A stretch of DNA of 11,180 bases from the NCBI GenBank assembly GCA_021734725.1, contig JAIPIM010000114.1, positions 1 to 11,180 on the forward strand, given 5' to 3'. The translations under genes and the position numbers were made by a program. Origin of the DNA: Minisyncoccota bacterium (GTDB lineage Bacteria; Verrucomicrobiota; Lentisphaeria; Oligosphaerales; MVZH01). Below, piece after piece: positions 1 to 7,854 of this stretch. Within the stretch, counting starts at the first letter, position 1. Each line of letters starts with the position of its first letter. A model generated the notes under the pieces. That model was given only the letters and a program-made list of their open reading frames with translations, was not told the origin of the DNA and made no database searches.

Positions 1-848
1 TTCCAGATCCAGTCGTTGTTGGGGTAGGCGAAGAAGCCGTCGGCGACACCGGGTTTGATGACGTCGGCCCAATGAAAGGGCAGTACATTCGAACGGCTGC
101 CGTCCTCGCTTTCATCGATCCAGTCGAGCGTGTCGTGGTTGGTCTGAAGGTAGACAAAAGTCCATTTACCTCCGGATTCTTTCTTGATATGCGCATTGAT
201 TTCGTTGAGAACCTGGGCAAACTTTCGACCCCACCACATCTTTGCTTTCAGATCCCACTGGAAGTTTGCGCCCAAGTCTGTGGCTATTTGGTCCTTGTAC
301 AGTTCCACGCCCCAGGGGAGCGTATCCCGATTGCTTACGTCCAGCCCGTTATCGCAGAAGTGGAAAGGCAGCTCCTCCAGGAAGGTGAACCCCATCACGT
401 TCTCCGGCTTGTTTATATCGTCCATGACGGAATCGATTTGCCGAGTCGTTTCGGCGAGCAGCTTTTCCTTGACTCCGGGCTTGTAAAGGTAATCGAGGAA
501 GGTAGCCTGATACCGATTGCGTTTATGCCCGAGATTGCCGATGGGCCACACCCGGACCATGATTTTCAGTTCCGGGTTGATCTCCAGAAAGCGATTCAGC
601 ATGGCGGTCGTTTCCGGACCCGGTCCGGGCGGGTTTCCGAAAGTCAGGTACACCCAGTCCAGCCTGGCTTTGTCCAGCTCCGTGAACCCGGCCCAGTTGT
701 CGAGTGCACCGGCGCCGGCACCGTACGATCCCGCGCCGAGCGCCCAGTAATGCGATTCCGCAAACTCGTCCGCGCCAGCTATGGAAAATGCGATCAGACA
801 AACGGTCAGTACCGTCCATTGTGTCATGCGATTCATTGAGTTCTTCAT
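1..848 (-). CDS. Exported TIM-barrel-like protein of unrecognised family, paralogue of the next gene upstream (3' end outside window)
   Basis: I read this frame directly: it is open from the ATG at 848 to the window edge, giving 282 codons with no stop. Residues 1-26 look like a signal peptide (charged start, hydrophobic VLTVCLIAFSIAGA, cleavage near AGA-DE), so export is expected. The mature part is clearly paralogous to the protein at 873-3275. Shared blocks are HYWALGAGSYG (33-43), MVRVWP (97-102), FLDYLYKPGVKEKL (117-130) and FTFLEELP (154-161). Alternating strand/helix segments with acidic residues at strand ends suggest a TIM barrel, and E158 or E159 could be an acid/base residue as in clan-A-type glycosidases; this is inference. 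The start is chosen over Met5 and Met8 because an AGGAGG lies 7 nt before it. The gene sits 24 nt after its paralogue in the same operon. I do not recognise a named family. Confidence 0.85.
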   Translation of the reverse strand, partial: MKNSMNRMTQWTVLTVCLIAFSIAGADEFAESHYWALGAGSYGAGAGALDNWAGFTELDKARLDWVYLTFGNPPGPGPETTAMLNRFLEINPELKIMVRVWPIGNLGHKRNRYQATFLDYLYKPGVKEKLLAETTRQIDSVMDDINKPENVMGFTFLEELPFHFCDNGLDVSNRDTLPWGVELYKDQIATDLGANFQWDLKAKMWWGRKFAQVLNEINAHIKKESGGKWTFVYLQTNHDTLDWIDESEDGSRSNVLPFHWADVIKPGVADGFFAYPNNDWIW

Positions 849-855
849 GGTTGTT

Positions 856-861
856 CCTCCT
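856..861 (-). promoter_or_regulatory. Strong Shine-Dalgarno for the truncated paralogue
   Basis: The minus strand reads AGGAGG here, a perfect core Shine-Dalgarno, with 7 nt to the ATG at 848. It decides between three candidate Met codons (residues 1, 5 and 8). It is the strongest ribosome site in the window and lies in the short gap after the upstream paralogue, so each paralogue is translated from its own site. Confidence 0.8.
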
Positions 862-872
862 GGTTGAGAGAA

Positions 873-3275
873 TTACGGTTCTTGTTGCAAGCCGGTTTGG
901 GGTTGAAACTCGACGCGGATCTTGCTGCCCTCAGGCTGCTGTGTATCCTCATCGAAGTAGGTGATAATGGTGTAGCGGTTGGCGCGCAGCACGGGCAGGT
1001 CTCCCTGAATTCGGTCGCTGACATCGTCCGCGTCCTCCGGGGGCGAACTCAGGTCGGCTTTGAGCGAGCCGTACCATACGGTTCCCTCCGCGCCATTGGG
1101 GTACCGGTACAGGGCGATTGACTGCAAGATACTTTTTTCAAAGGGCGGTTCGATTTCGGTTTTAATTCCGTTACGCCACTCTTCGCCGAAACGGTTTACC
1201 AGGACGCTCATACCTTTCTTTTCGCCGGTTTCCGCGCACCGGAAATACACGAGAATTAGGCTGTTTGCCTTGCCTTTCTGCTTGCCGGAAATCTCGATCA
1301 TGACATTTTCCCCGGGGGGTATGGGACGGTTCACTGCATGGGCGCCCTTGTAGTAGCCGCTGGAGGATCCCGGGCCGGGGTCCGCTTCGCTACGGAACTG
1401 TTTGTTTAATAAAGGCCGGATGTTTCCAAGTGTTGCCTTACCGTCTGGGGTGATGACGAGTTTCGAATGGGGCGGCACGGTCCCGTTGTACACAATCCGG
1501 TTTACGTCATCGCCCACGGGCGTTTGCGGCAACAGGCGGTAGTATCCCGCATTGTTTTTATAGCTACCCAGGCTCACATCCACCGTGAACTCGCCGTCGG
1601 TCAGGGAGGGCTTGGGCACGGGGCGGCTCCGCGTATGCATGACAATCTTCGGCCTGGTATCGCTTTCGAGCCCGAACCCCGGTTCGGCCCAGCCTTGACC
1701 GCTGACCATGACATCTTTGGCGTCAAACGCCGGCAGAATGTGGCCTTCGGCGGCATTGACTTTTGTCCGGCCGGTGATTGTGTTGAGCCGCGAGTGCGTA
1801 CCTTTGACAGAGACGGTGACCGTGCTGTCAGGCTGTGGCGGGTTGGTCACCCGCAGACGCCAGTGAGCGACCGTGAACGATTCGGGCGCCGGCGCACGGT
1901 GGCGGGAAGGGCCAACGGTCCCCACATGGACCGTCGTTTCGACCGGTTTGCCCGTGATCCAGCGGAAGAATCCAGCAAGTGCGCCCGGTTTTGATGTCTG
2001 GCGTTGGGAAGCGTCCACTTCTTCAGATACCCCCACTTTCTCGCCCGTCTCGAATTTCAGCCAGCCCGGCAGTTTCAGGCTAGCGGTCACATCACTGACT
2101 TTTTGGCCTGCCTCATTTGGGTAGTGCCCTTCGAGAATAGGATTGGGAATCACGGCGTAGAGGTCAACAATGTCATTGACCCCTTTACCGGCCGGTCTGA
2201 AGTCGACCAGCGGTTCAAAGCGGATGTGGCGCTTGAACACGTCCCATCCGAGGTTGCGGTTGGCGGCGAACCAGCGCAGGTGTACCTGATCGGAAAAGCG
2301 ACGCACATTGTTTACGCGGTCAACCGCCGGATTATCGTAACGGTGCGGTCGCAGAGGGTTGCCGCCGCCGTAAAAGAAGTACCCTAGATTGTAGCGGGAC
2401 TTGATGTGCGGCAACTCAACACAGCTCTCCCAGTTGGTCTGTTTCATGCCGGTGTTGTGCGACAGTTGCGAGAAGAAGGGCCAACCGTTTTCCTCCGCGA
2501 CTTTGACGTGTTCCTGCCAGCGCCCCGGTTTCAGGACATAGATGAACACGCCGTCCGCCGGACCCTGGTTCACAATGCGCTGAAGCATGGGGACGTTGAA
2601 CCAGTCAAACCGGCCCCAGAACAGGATCAGCCGGTCGTCACCCGCTTCGGCACGTATTGCCGAGTGAACGCCGTCCATGCTCTCCGCGAATTTTTCCCAG
2701 AGCCATGTCTTCGTTTCGTCATCGATCACCAGCGGGCGGCCCAGGTCTTTCTCGATGGCCTCACGGTATGGCTGTAAGATTTTTAAAATATCCTCATCGC
2801 TCTTGTGATGGTAGAACGGATGCCACCGGCTTGGCAGTTCTTCCAGGAAGGTGAAGGCGATGACCTGGTCAGGGTGCGAAATCTCGTCCAGTACTTCCCG
2901 GACTTGGTCGCGAAGCCTTCTGTCAATACGCTCTTTGACGCCGGGTGTGTAAAGATATTTCAGGAAATTATCACCGCCTCTTCGCGGCCACAGGCGTACC
3001 AGAAAACGCTGGCGGGGATTGAGCTCCAGGCAGCGGTTGATCGTCGGCATATGCACTCCGCTGCCGAAGGCAATCATCTGCCAGTCGAACCGGGCGTGAG
3101 TGAGGATAATGTCGTCATCGGCATTCGGTTTTGGTGTACCGTAGGTTCCGACACCGAGTTTCCAGTAATAGTTTTCTTCAGCACCATACAGGCTCGCTGT
3201 TTGCCACAGTAGAGCGAAACCGGCAAGCACCGGAAGTGTGCTTCTCAAGATGCGTATTCTGAGTTTATTATGCAT
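873..3275 (-). CDS. Exported 800-residue TIM-barrel-like protein with C-terminal beta domains, unrecognised family
   Basis: Complete frame, ATG to TAA, with AAAAGGAG 5 nt before the start. Residues 1-32 form a signal peptide (RIRILR, then a hydrophobic stretch, likely cleavage at YGA-EE). Residues about 35-350 match the downstream paralogue: YYWKLGVGTYG (36-46), FLVRLWP (91-97), FLKYLYTPGVKERI (104-117) and FTFLEELP (141-148). The alternating pattern suggests a TIM barrel. The conserved Glu pair E145/E146 is a plausible catalytic site, but this is inference. From about 365 onward the sequence is beta-rich. Residues around 394-405 (VTASLKLPGW) and 470-490 resemble a NEW3/NPCBM-associated immunoglobulin-like module, and the last 250 residues look like a further beta-sandwich, possibly glycan binding. 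It lies 28 nt after the GH95-like gene in the same operon. It could be a new glycoside hydrolase family or a non-catalytic glycan-binding protein. Confidence 0.9.
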   Translation of the reverse strand: MHNKLRIRILRSTLPVLAGFALLWQTASLYGAEENYYWKLGVGTYGTPKPNADDDIILTHARFDWQMIAFGSGVHMPTINRCLELNPRQRFLVRLWPRRGGDNFLKYLYTPGVKERIDRRLRDQVREVLDEISHPDQVIAFTFLEELPSRWHPFYHHKSDEDILKILQPYREAIEKDLGRPLVIDDETKTWLWEKFAESMDGVHSAIRAEAGDDRLILFWGRFDWFNVPMLQRIVNQGPADGVFIYVLKPGRWQEHVKVAEENGWPFFSQLSHNTGMKQTNWESCVELPHIKSRYNLGYFFYGGGNPLRPHRYDNPAVDRVNNVRRFSDQVHLRWFAANRNLGWDVFKRHIRFEPLVDFRPAGKGVNDIVDLYAVIPNPILEGHYPNEAGQKVSDVTASLKLPGWLKFETGEKVGVSEEVDASQRQTSKPGALAGFFRWITGKPVETTVHVGTVGPSRHRAPAPESFTVAHWRLRVTNPPQPDSTVTVSVKGTHSRLNTITGRTKVNAAEGHILPAFDAKDVMVSGQGWAEPGFGLESDTRPKIVMHTRSRPVPKPSLTDGEFTVDVSLGSYKNNAGYYRLLPQTPVGDDVNRIVYNGTVPPHSKLVITPDGKATLGNIRPLLNKQFRSEADPGPGSSSGYYKGAHAVNRPIPPGENVMIEISGKQKGKANSLILVYFRCAETGEKKGMSVLVNRFGEEWRNGIKTEIEPPFEKSILQSIALYRYPNGAEGTVWYGSLKADLSSPPEDADDVSDRIQGDLPVLRANRYTIITYFDEDTQQPEGSKIRVEFQPQTGLQQEP

Positions 3276-3303
3276 ACAGTCTCCTTTTATAAAACTTTTG
3301 ACA

Positions 3304-5619
3304 CTACTGCGGTTCCATCATCACGACGTCGCGTTCGCGCTCGTTCGGCGTGACCGTCAGAGACTCGAGTACGCCGTTACGATAAACCCCTTCGACAACC
3401 GTCCGGCGGGGCGCGTGGAGCTTGAACGCCACGTCCCAGTCTTTCGGCCAGGCCGGGAAAAGCAGGACTTTGCCGTGGTCGGCCTGCAGCAGCATGGCTT
3501 GCAGTGCCTTCATCAGTACCCCGCCATGATCCTGGTCGGGCACCCAGTCGAAATTGGGTCCCCAGAAAGCGGGGAATCGACTGTCCGGATCGCTGGTGCG
3601 GGCGCGTTTGGTGACGTAGTCTGCGGCAATGTCCGTCAACCCTAGCATGGCCGCCTGGTTGTGATCTTGAGACCAGCCGGTGCATCGTTTGGTTACACGC
3701 TTTTCGAAGGTGGCCAGCCCGATCTGGAGATCCGGCTTACCCACGCCGTAAATCCGGAACGGGAATACCGTATACAATTCCGGGTTCTCAGAGTTGGAAC
3801 GCGCCGGTTCCTTGTCGGTTTCGCAACCCATGACGCGCCGGCGTCCATTCTCGTCGACCGTTGTGTGGATCGGAGGCAGCTTATCCCGCAACTGTTCCCA
3901 GAAGGCCCGGCGTTCGGCGCCCGCGGTTTCTTCCGACAGTTCGAGCAGTCGCGTCAGGACCCAGTGAAGACCGGCGACATCGGGCGTTGGGTTTTTGGCG
4001 TTGCGAATCGTTTCCAGCGCCTGAGCGGGGTACATGACGATTTTTCCGTCCGCATTCGTTTTATAGTGTCGATCCCAGAAGGGCAGCAGCGCGTCGGCCA
4101 GCGGCAGAAGAGTCTCGCCGATGAATGTCTTGTCACCGGTATGGGTGGCGTAATCGAGCGCCATTGCCAGAAGTTCGGGGGAGGCGGTGTATTCATAACG
4201 GATATAGGCATTCGTCAACATATGGACAGGCAGGTTTTTTCGTTGCCATCCGTAGTTGTCGTTGTTGTACATACCCCAGAAGTAGACGGTTTCGCCAATA
4301 AAGGCCCCCTCGTGATCGTACCAGACGCGCGTACGATATTCTTCCAGCGGCAGCATGTCGCGATACATACGGAAAAGCGGCTGCATCAGGTCGTAGTCGC
4401 CCGCCGCCAACATGGGCCAGTAGGCCAACCGAGTGTTCTGCCACCAGTAAGGGCCTCCCCATCGGCGGTAATCGGGGTCCAAACCGCTATCCGCCGCATC
4501 ATGATCCACAGTAAAAATAGAGCCGTTAAATTTGACGGGGAATGCCCCGCGTCCACCGCACGCATTGATCCAGCGCTGCAGGATATAGCCGCGGGTGACC
4601 GCGTCTGCATCGTTTATCTCGCCTTCGGTTGCGCTTTTGGGAGCGGTGACACGAATCCAGCTTCGCTTCCAGAACGTGTTCCACCAGGCGTGGCGCGCGT
4701 CCCGCGCCGCGTCGAGATAAACCGCATGGGTTTTCACGATCCGCCGGTCAATTGTTGCGAGCCATTCGTCAACTGTGGGAGTCTGAGCGGTAAGAACATG
4801 TACGTTGAGAGCCAAGCGTTTAGTTGGGGTGTCCGTGGAAAGTGTTTCAGCATCGGTGCTGACCAGACCTTCGCCTTCAACAGCGGCGCCGAACGTGCGG
4901 TGAAGCAGGGGGTCGCTCGATTTTTCGATAAAGCCTTCCAGTCCCTGGTGTTTCAGGTTGTTTTCCCAAATGGAGCGTTCGTTACGATGGCACCAGACAA
5001 TTCGATCAGTTTGGTCTTGAAAGACAGTATCCGGTTCTACGTAAACGGGATTGGGTCCACCCCGCATACCGTATGCCGAGTCCAGTTCGTCATTTTCAAG
5101 CGCCCGGCGCTCGGTACGCCAAAGATCCAGGTGCACTTCCGCGTTGAATGGCTCTTGTCCGCTGGCCTCCACTCGAATGACGGGGCGGTTTGCGTCTACC
5201 CAGATCTTAATCTCCGCCGATCTTTCCCCGTCCGCACCCCGGATCACGAGTTCTCCTTGGCGCAGCCGCAAGGTCTGTTTGAAAGATGCATGGGGACCGG
5301 ACAGGTCCGGGAGAAGCGTGATGCGCAACCGACCAATCTTCAGCAACCGGCAATTCTCGCTCCACGCGTCTGTTTTGCTTATCAGAAGCGTAAGTACGCC
5401 GTCCGGTTCCACCCAGACATTGGTGCCGATATCGCCATTTCCGATCGGCATGGATCCCTTGTGATTTTTGCTGGGGGTATTCCATACAACGTTGTATGCA
5501 TCCAGCGGTTCCGATCCTGATTCAGTCATGGTCGCTGCTCCCGTGGCTGTTATGCAAGCAATAAAGCAGAAGGTTGCCCGCGTTCGTCTGATGATATGTG
5601 ACAGTGTTAAGCTCATCAT
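3304..5619 (-). CDS. Exported DUF5703/GH95-like (alpha/alpha)6-barrel glycosidase
   Basis: 771 residues, ATG to TAG. The N-terminus (RRTR followed by ATFCFIACITATGAA) looks like a signal peptide, so action outside the cytoplasm is likely. Residues 42-105 (YNVVWNTPS, SMPIGNGDIGTNVWVE, LLISKTDAWSENCRLLKIG) match what I know of the DUF5703 N-terminal beta-sandwich, the counterpart of the GH95 N-domain. Residues about 340-720 look like an (alpha/alpha)6 barrel: GGPYWWQNTRLAYWPMLAAGDYDLM (split around 388-412) parallels the GH95 block before the MNYWP signature, and DWVPDQDHGG with AMLLQ and LLFPAWPKDW (691-728) parallels the GH95 DGNFG/EMLLQS/LLPALP blocks. A beta tail follows. GH95 enzymes are alpha-L-fucosidases or alpha-L-galactosidases; the substrate here is unknown. 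The start overlaps the upstream stop as ATGA with no strong ribosome site, implying translational coupling. The second Met, one codon later, is an equal alternative start. Confidence 0.9.
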   Translation of the reverse strand: MMSLTLSHIIRRTRATFCFIACITATGAATMTESGSEPLDAYNVVWNTPSKNHKGSMPIGNGDIGTNVWVEPDGVLTLLISKTDAWSENCRLLKIGRLRITLLPDLSGPHASFKQTLRLRQGELVIRGADGERSAEIKIWVDANRPVIRVEASGQEPFNAEVHLDLWRTERRALENDELDSAYGMRGGPNPVYVEPDTVFQDQTDRIVWCHRNERSIWENNLKHQGLEGFIEKSSDPLLHRTFGAAVEGEGLVSTDAETLSTDTPTKRLALNVHVLTAQTPTVDEWLATIDRRIVKTHAVYLDAARDARHAWWNTFWKRSWIRVTAPKSATEGEINDADAVTRGYILQRWINACGGRGAFPVKFNGSIFTVDHDAADSGLDPDYRRWGGPYWWQNTRLAYWPMLAAGDYDLMQPLFRMYRDMLPLEEYRTRVWYDHEGAFIGETVYFWGMYNNDNYGWQRKNLPVHMLTNAYIRYEYTASPELLAMALDYATHTGDKTFIGETLLPLADALLPFWDRHYKTNADGKIVMYPAQALETIRNAKNPTPDVAGLHWVLTRLLELSEETAGAERRAFWEQLRDKLPPIHTTVDENGRRRVMGCETDKEPARSNSENPELYTVFPFRIYGVGKPDLQIGLATFEKRVTKRCTGWSQDHNQAAMLGLTDIAADYVTKRARTSDPDSRFPAFWGPNFDWVPDQDHGGVLMKALQAMLLQADHGKVLLFPAWPKDWDVAFKLHAPRRTVVEGVYRNGVLESLTVTPNERERDVVMMEPQ

Positions 5620-7613
5620 GCGATTACCACGATGTCGTGAATCGCGACGCTTGGTATATCGACGTGCAGGCGACCGTCAGCGTGTGTCCAGGCCACGGCG
5701 CGACCTTCGGGTTCGAGCGTAACGGAATCGGGCCGCTGGTTCCACTCCAAGTCAATGCTTACCGGTCCCGTTGACGGTACTTCTTCAACGATGTGCAGCC
5801 GCGGTGTCAGTGTCGGATGGACGGCGCGATTGACCAGGTGTATGGCGGTAAAGTCTTTGCCCTGCCGCATCGAGATTTCGAGCGAGGGCGGCGCCGAGAC
5901 GTCGAGGCGTCCGGATATGTCCCTTGATGTCAAGAGATGCCGGATAAAAGTCCGGATTCGCGGGTGATGCGACAGCAGGTAGCTTTCCATGATGGTTCCA
6001 TGAATGCCGATGACTTGTCCCCTGCCTATGCGGTGCGCCGTGACAGCCGCAAACGCTGTTTCGTTAAAGCCGGGTTGCTGATTGCGCATGACGGGCGCGA
6101 GGGATTCCGCACCCGCAAGGTTGACGGGCCGCCAGGGGCCCTTCAGTGAGATGCATTCGCCGTCATGGGGAATATGCCAGGGGCCGGCGACAGCATCACC
6201 CGCGGCAACGATTCCCAAAAGGTCCGGGCACAGATCCGCCAGGTGCGCTCCGGTCATTAGCAACACGCCTCCGTCGGCAACGTACTGTTCCAGGCGTTCA
6301 AGCAACTCTGCACTGACGGGATCCTGTTCGGCGACGACGACAAGCGAATAATCGGACAGACGGTCAGTTAACCGAGTTTCGTCAAGCACGTCAACATGAC
6401 GGTGATTTTCGATCAACGCATGCAGTGCTCCTTCAAATCCGTAGTAGCTTTCCCCTAGACAAAACGGGTAGGGGTTGTGGCGCCAGACATGCGGGTCGGC
6501 GACCAGTACCGCGGCATCGGGAATGGATTCAGTGAACTGACAATACGGCTGACGGTCCCGGCAGAATTGCCCAACCTCCGCGAAAATGTCCTGGTGCCAT
6601 GAATTGAGTCGGCCGCCGCGTTGGGGCTGATCGTACAGGAACACGCTGCCGCCGCAGGACATGACCTCAGCGGCCTCCTGACAGAGATGGGGAACCGTCT
6701 TCGTCTGAGCGGGCATGTCCGGCGCGGCTCTACAGAAGGTCCAGGCCATCAGATTCCAGGGCATACGACGGCTGTCGATGTACCGGCCTTCCATCTCCGC
6801 GCGTTCGCAACCGAACGATGATGTGAAGTCTCCCGACAGATAATCCACCGGCGCCGTCACCGGTCCCGGTTGGCGTATCGTGTACATCCAATTGCTGCAT
6901 ACTGCACACGACGGTTTGCGTTTGTGCACTGCATCGGCGTACTTGCGGACGTATTCAACGAACGTATCTCTCTGAAACGCGCGCCACGCAGGAAAATCGG
7001 AATGCGAGGGATCCGTCGGGGGTTGTTCAATGCCCGTCCGCCTGGCGAATTCTTTCCGGCATCGTGCGCAGTAGCAGTCGCGGACGGCCCAGTTGTCGCC
7101 GTCGACCCAGAAACCGTCAACATCGTATTCGTCAACGATCTCCAGCAGTTGCGGGATCATTAATTCGTCCAGGTACGGGCTCAAGCGACAGACGATCCCG
7201 GGAGGTCGGCCGGGACGCGGTATGACCGGTTTTCCATCGGCATTCATCGCTCCCCACTCCGGATGCAGTTCCACCGCGCGCGTGTCCCAGACACCCGAGT
7301 AGTGCACGGACAGAGGGATCCCCAGGTCGGCGGTGACGTCGCGATGAATCCGCAGGGCGTCGTTGACTATTCCAGGAGACGGGGACCCCACCTTTGTTGG
7401 ATAGCTTGTGTATCCAGGGTGTCCTTTGCAGTCGCACTGCACAAAATCCGGACCAACTTTTTCCAGTTCGGTGCGGAGGTGTTCCGGGGTAAGGGTTGCG
7501 CCCAATTCGGTGTCGGTTGCCCGGGCGTGCAGATCGTAGTGGAGTCCGAAAAAGCCGTTCACCCACCACGGGGTTGCCGCGGTGTTTTTATTGACGTTGT
7601 GTTCCATACCCAA
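5616..7613 (-). CDS. GH29/GHL6-like glycoside hydrolase with beta-galactosidase-trimerisation-like domain, probably cytoplasmic
   Basis: 665 residues, no signal peptide. The N-terminal TIM barrel (about 15-350) has the order of GH29-type signatures: FFGLHYDLHA (21-30, compare the GH29 FIHWG block), FVQCDCKGHPGYTSYPTK (57-74, compare KHHDGF), PLSVHYSGVWD (100-110) and GFWVDGDNW (167-175). In the last, D171 sits where GH29 and relatives carry the nucleophile. CYCARCRKEF (180-189) is a Cys pair frequent in hypothetical glycosidase GHL6 and GH42-type proteins. Residues about 366-470 (VDVLDETRLTDRL, YSLVVVAEQDP, VADGGVLLMTG) form a GATase-like Rossmann domain as in the beta-galactosidase trimerisation fold, and the last 90 residues are beta. 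Family placement is by motif only. The start is uncertain: TTG at 7613 has a GAGG 6 nt upstream, whereas ATG at 7607 has 12 nt spacing. It is the first gene of the four-gene operon. Confidence 0.88.
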   Translation of the reverse strand: MGMEHNVNKNTAATPWWVNGFFGLHYDLHARATDTELGATLTPEHLRTELEKVGPDFVQCDCKGHPGYTSYPTKVGSPSPGIVNDALRIHRDVTADLGIPLSVHYSGVWDTRAVELHPEWGAMNADGKPVIPRPGRPPGIVCRLSPYLDELMIPQLLEIVDEYDVDGFWVDGDNWAVRDCYCARCRKEFARRTGIEQPPTDPSHSDFPAWRAFQRDTFVEYVRKYADAVHKRKPSCAVCSNWMYTIRQPGPVTAPVDYLSGDFTSSFGCERAEMEGRYIDSRRMPWNLMAWTFCRAAPDMPAQTKTVPHLCQEAAEVMSCGGSVFLYDQPQRGGRLNSWHQDIFAEVGQFCRDRQPYCQFTESIPDAAVLVADPHVWRHNPYPFCLGESYYGFEGALHALIENHRHVDVLDETRLTDRLSDYSLVVVAEQDPVSAELLERLEQYVADGGVLLMTGAHLADLCPDLLGIVAAGDAVAGPWHIPHDGECISLKGPWRPVNLAGAESLAPVMRNQQPGFNETAFAAVTAHRIGRGQVIGIHGTIMESYLLSHHPRIRTFIRHLLTSRDISGRLDVSAPPSLEISMRQGKDFTAIHLVNRAVHPTLTPRLHIVEEVPSTGPVSIDLEWNQRPDSVTLEPEGRAVAWTHADGRLHVDIPSVAIHDIVVIA

Positions 7614-7725
7614 AGTTTTCCTCTTTTTCTGAATTGCCTGATCGGATTCGGATTACGATTACGGATTTGAAGCGTGTTTCGCTTGATCTTTGATCTTTTT
7701 GTCTTAATCGATCCCACGGGATGCT
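7614..7725 (-). other. Operon leader between the mobile element and the GH29-like gene
   Basis: This is the gene-free stretch just before the GH29-like gene. On the plus strand 7642-7666 is a degenerate 6-bp periodic run (tcggat, tcggat, tacgat, tacgga), seen on the minus strand as repeated AATCCG/AATCG words. A tandem TGATCTT pair lies at 7684-7697. A 5-bp hairpin with a 5-nt loop (AAGCG/CGCTT) is at 7670-7684, and a short palindrome (ATCCC AC GGGAT) at 7711-7722. Any of these could be an operator or leader structure, but none matches a site I can name. I see no convincing -35/-10 pair, so the operon promoter is unplaced. It may lie here or inside the adjacent element. Minus-strand AAGAGG at 7620-7625 is the probable ribosome site. 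Confidence 0.4.
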
Positions 7726-7730
7726 TGTAT
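7726..7730. repeat. Left target-site duplication TGTAT
   Basis: TGTAT lies directly outside the left terminal inverted repeat. An identical TGTAT in direct orientation lies directly outside the right repeat at 7965-7969. A 5-bp direct repeat exactly abutting both inverted termini is what a staggered-cut transposition leaves. Confidence 0.7.
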
Positions 7731-7743
7731 CCTGAATCCGTGA
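7731..7743 (+). repeat. Left terminal inverted repeat (13 bp)
   Basis: CCTGAATCCGTGA is the exact reverse complement of 7952-7964. Pairing stops at both outer and inner edges, so the repeat is 13 bp. It is the closing stem of the three-way junction. Confidence 0.85.
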
Positions 7744-7845
7744 GAAAACAACCGGCAAAAAGGACTTTTATCTTGCATGCAGACAAGTTACACAAGAACA
7801 GGGCCTTAACCCGTTGGGTAACGGGCATGTTTGCCGGTTGTTTTC
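7744..7845. repeat. Internal hairpin: 16-bp perfect inverted repeat with 70-nt loop
   Basis: GAAAACAACCGGCAAA at 7744-7759 pairs without mismatch to TTTGCCGGTTGTTTTC at 7830-7845. The left arm starts on the base after the terminal repeat. The loop holds a smaller stem (CCCGTT at 7810-7815, AACGGG at 7820-7825, 4-nt loop) and a GCATGC palindrome at 7775-7780 that could also pair with GCATG at 7825-7829. It acts as one arm of the junction. Confidence 0.8.
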
Positions 7846-7854
7846 CCGCAGGGG

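Noticed and set aside
72..839. A 255-codon plus-strand frame over the truncated paralogue.
   Set aside because: In-register antisense shadow of the minus-strand gene, which has a signal peptide, a strong ribosome site and homology to its neighbour.
3661..5520. A 619-codon open frame on the plus strand.
   Set aside because: It is exactly codon-in-register antisense to the GH95-like gene. It stays open because that gene lacks TTA, CTA and TCA codons over this stretch, as expected with GC-biased codon use. The sense protein has family motifs, the antisense one does not.
7765..7800. A possible promoter in the hairpin loop (minus strand TTGTGT, 17-nt gap, GATAAA).
   Set aside because: Only 3/6 and 4/6 matches to the sigma-70 consensus. 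In AT-richer intergenic DNA this is expected by chance.
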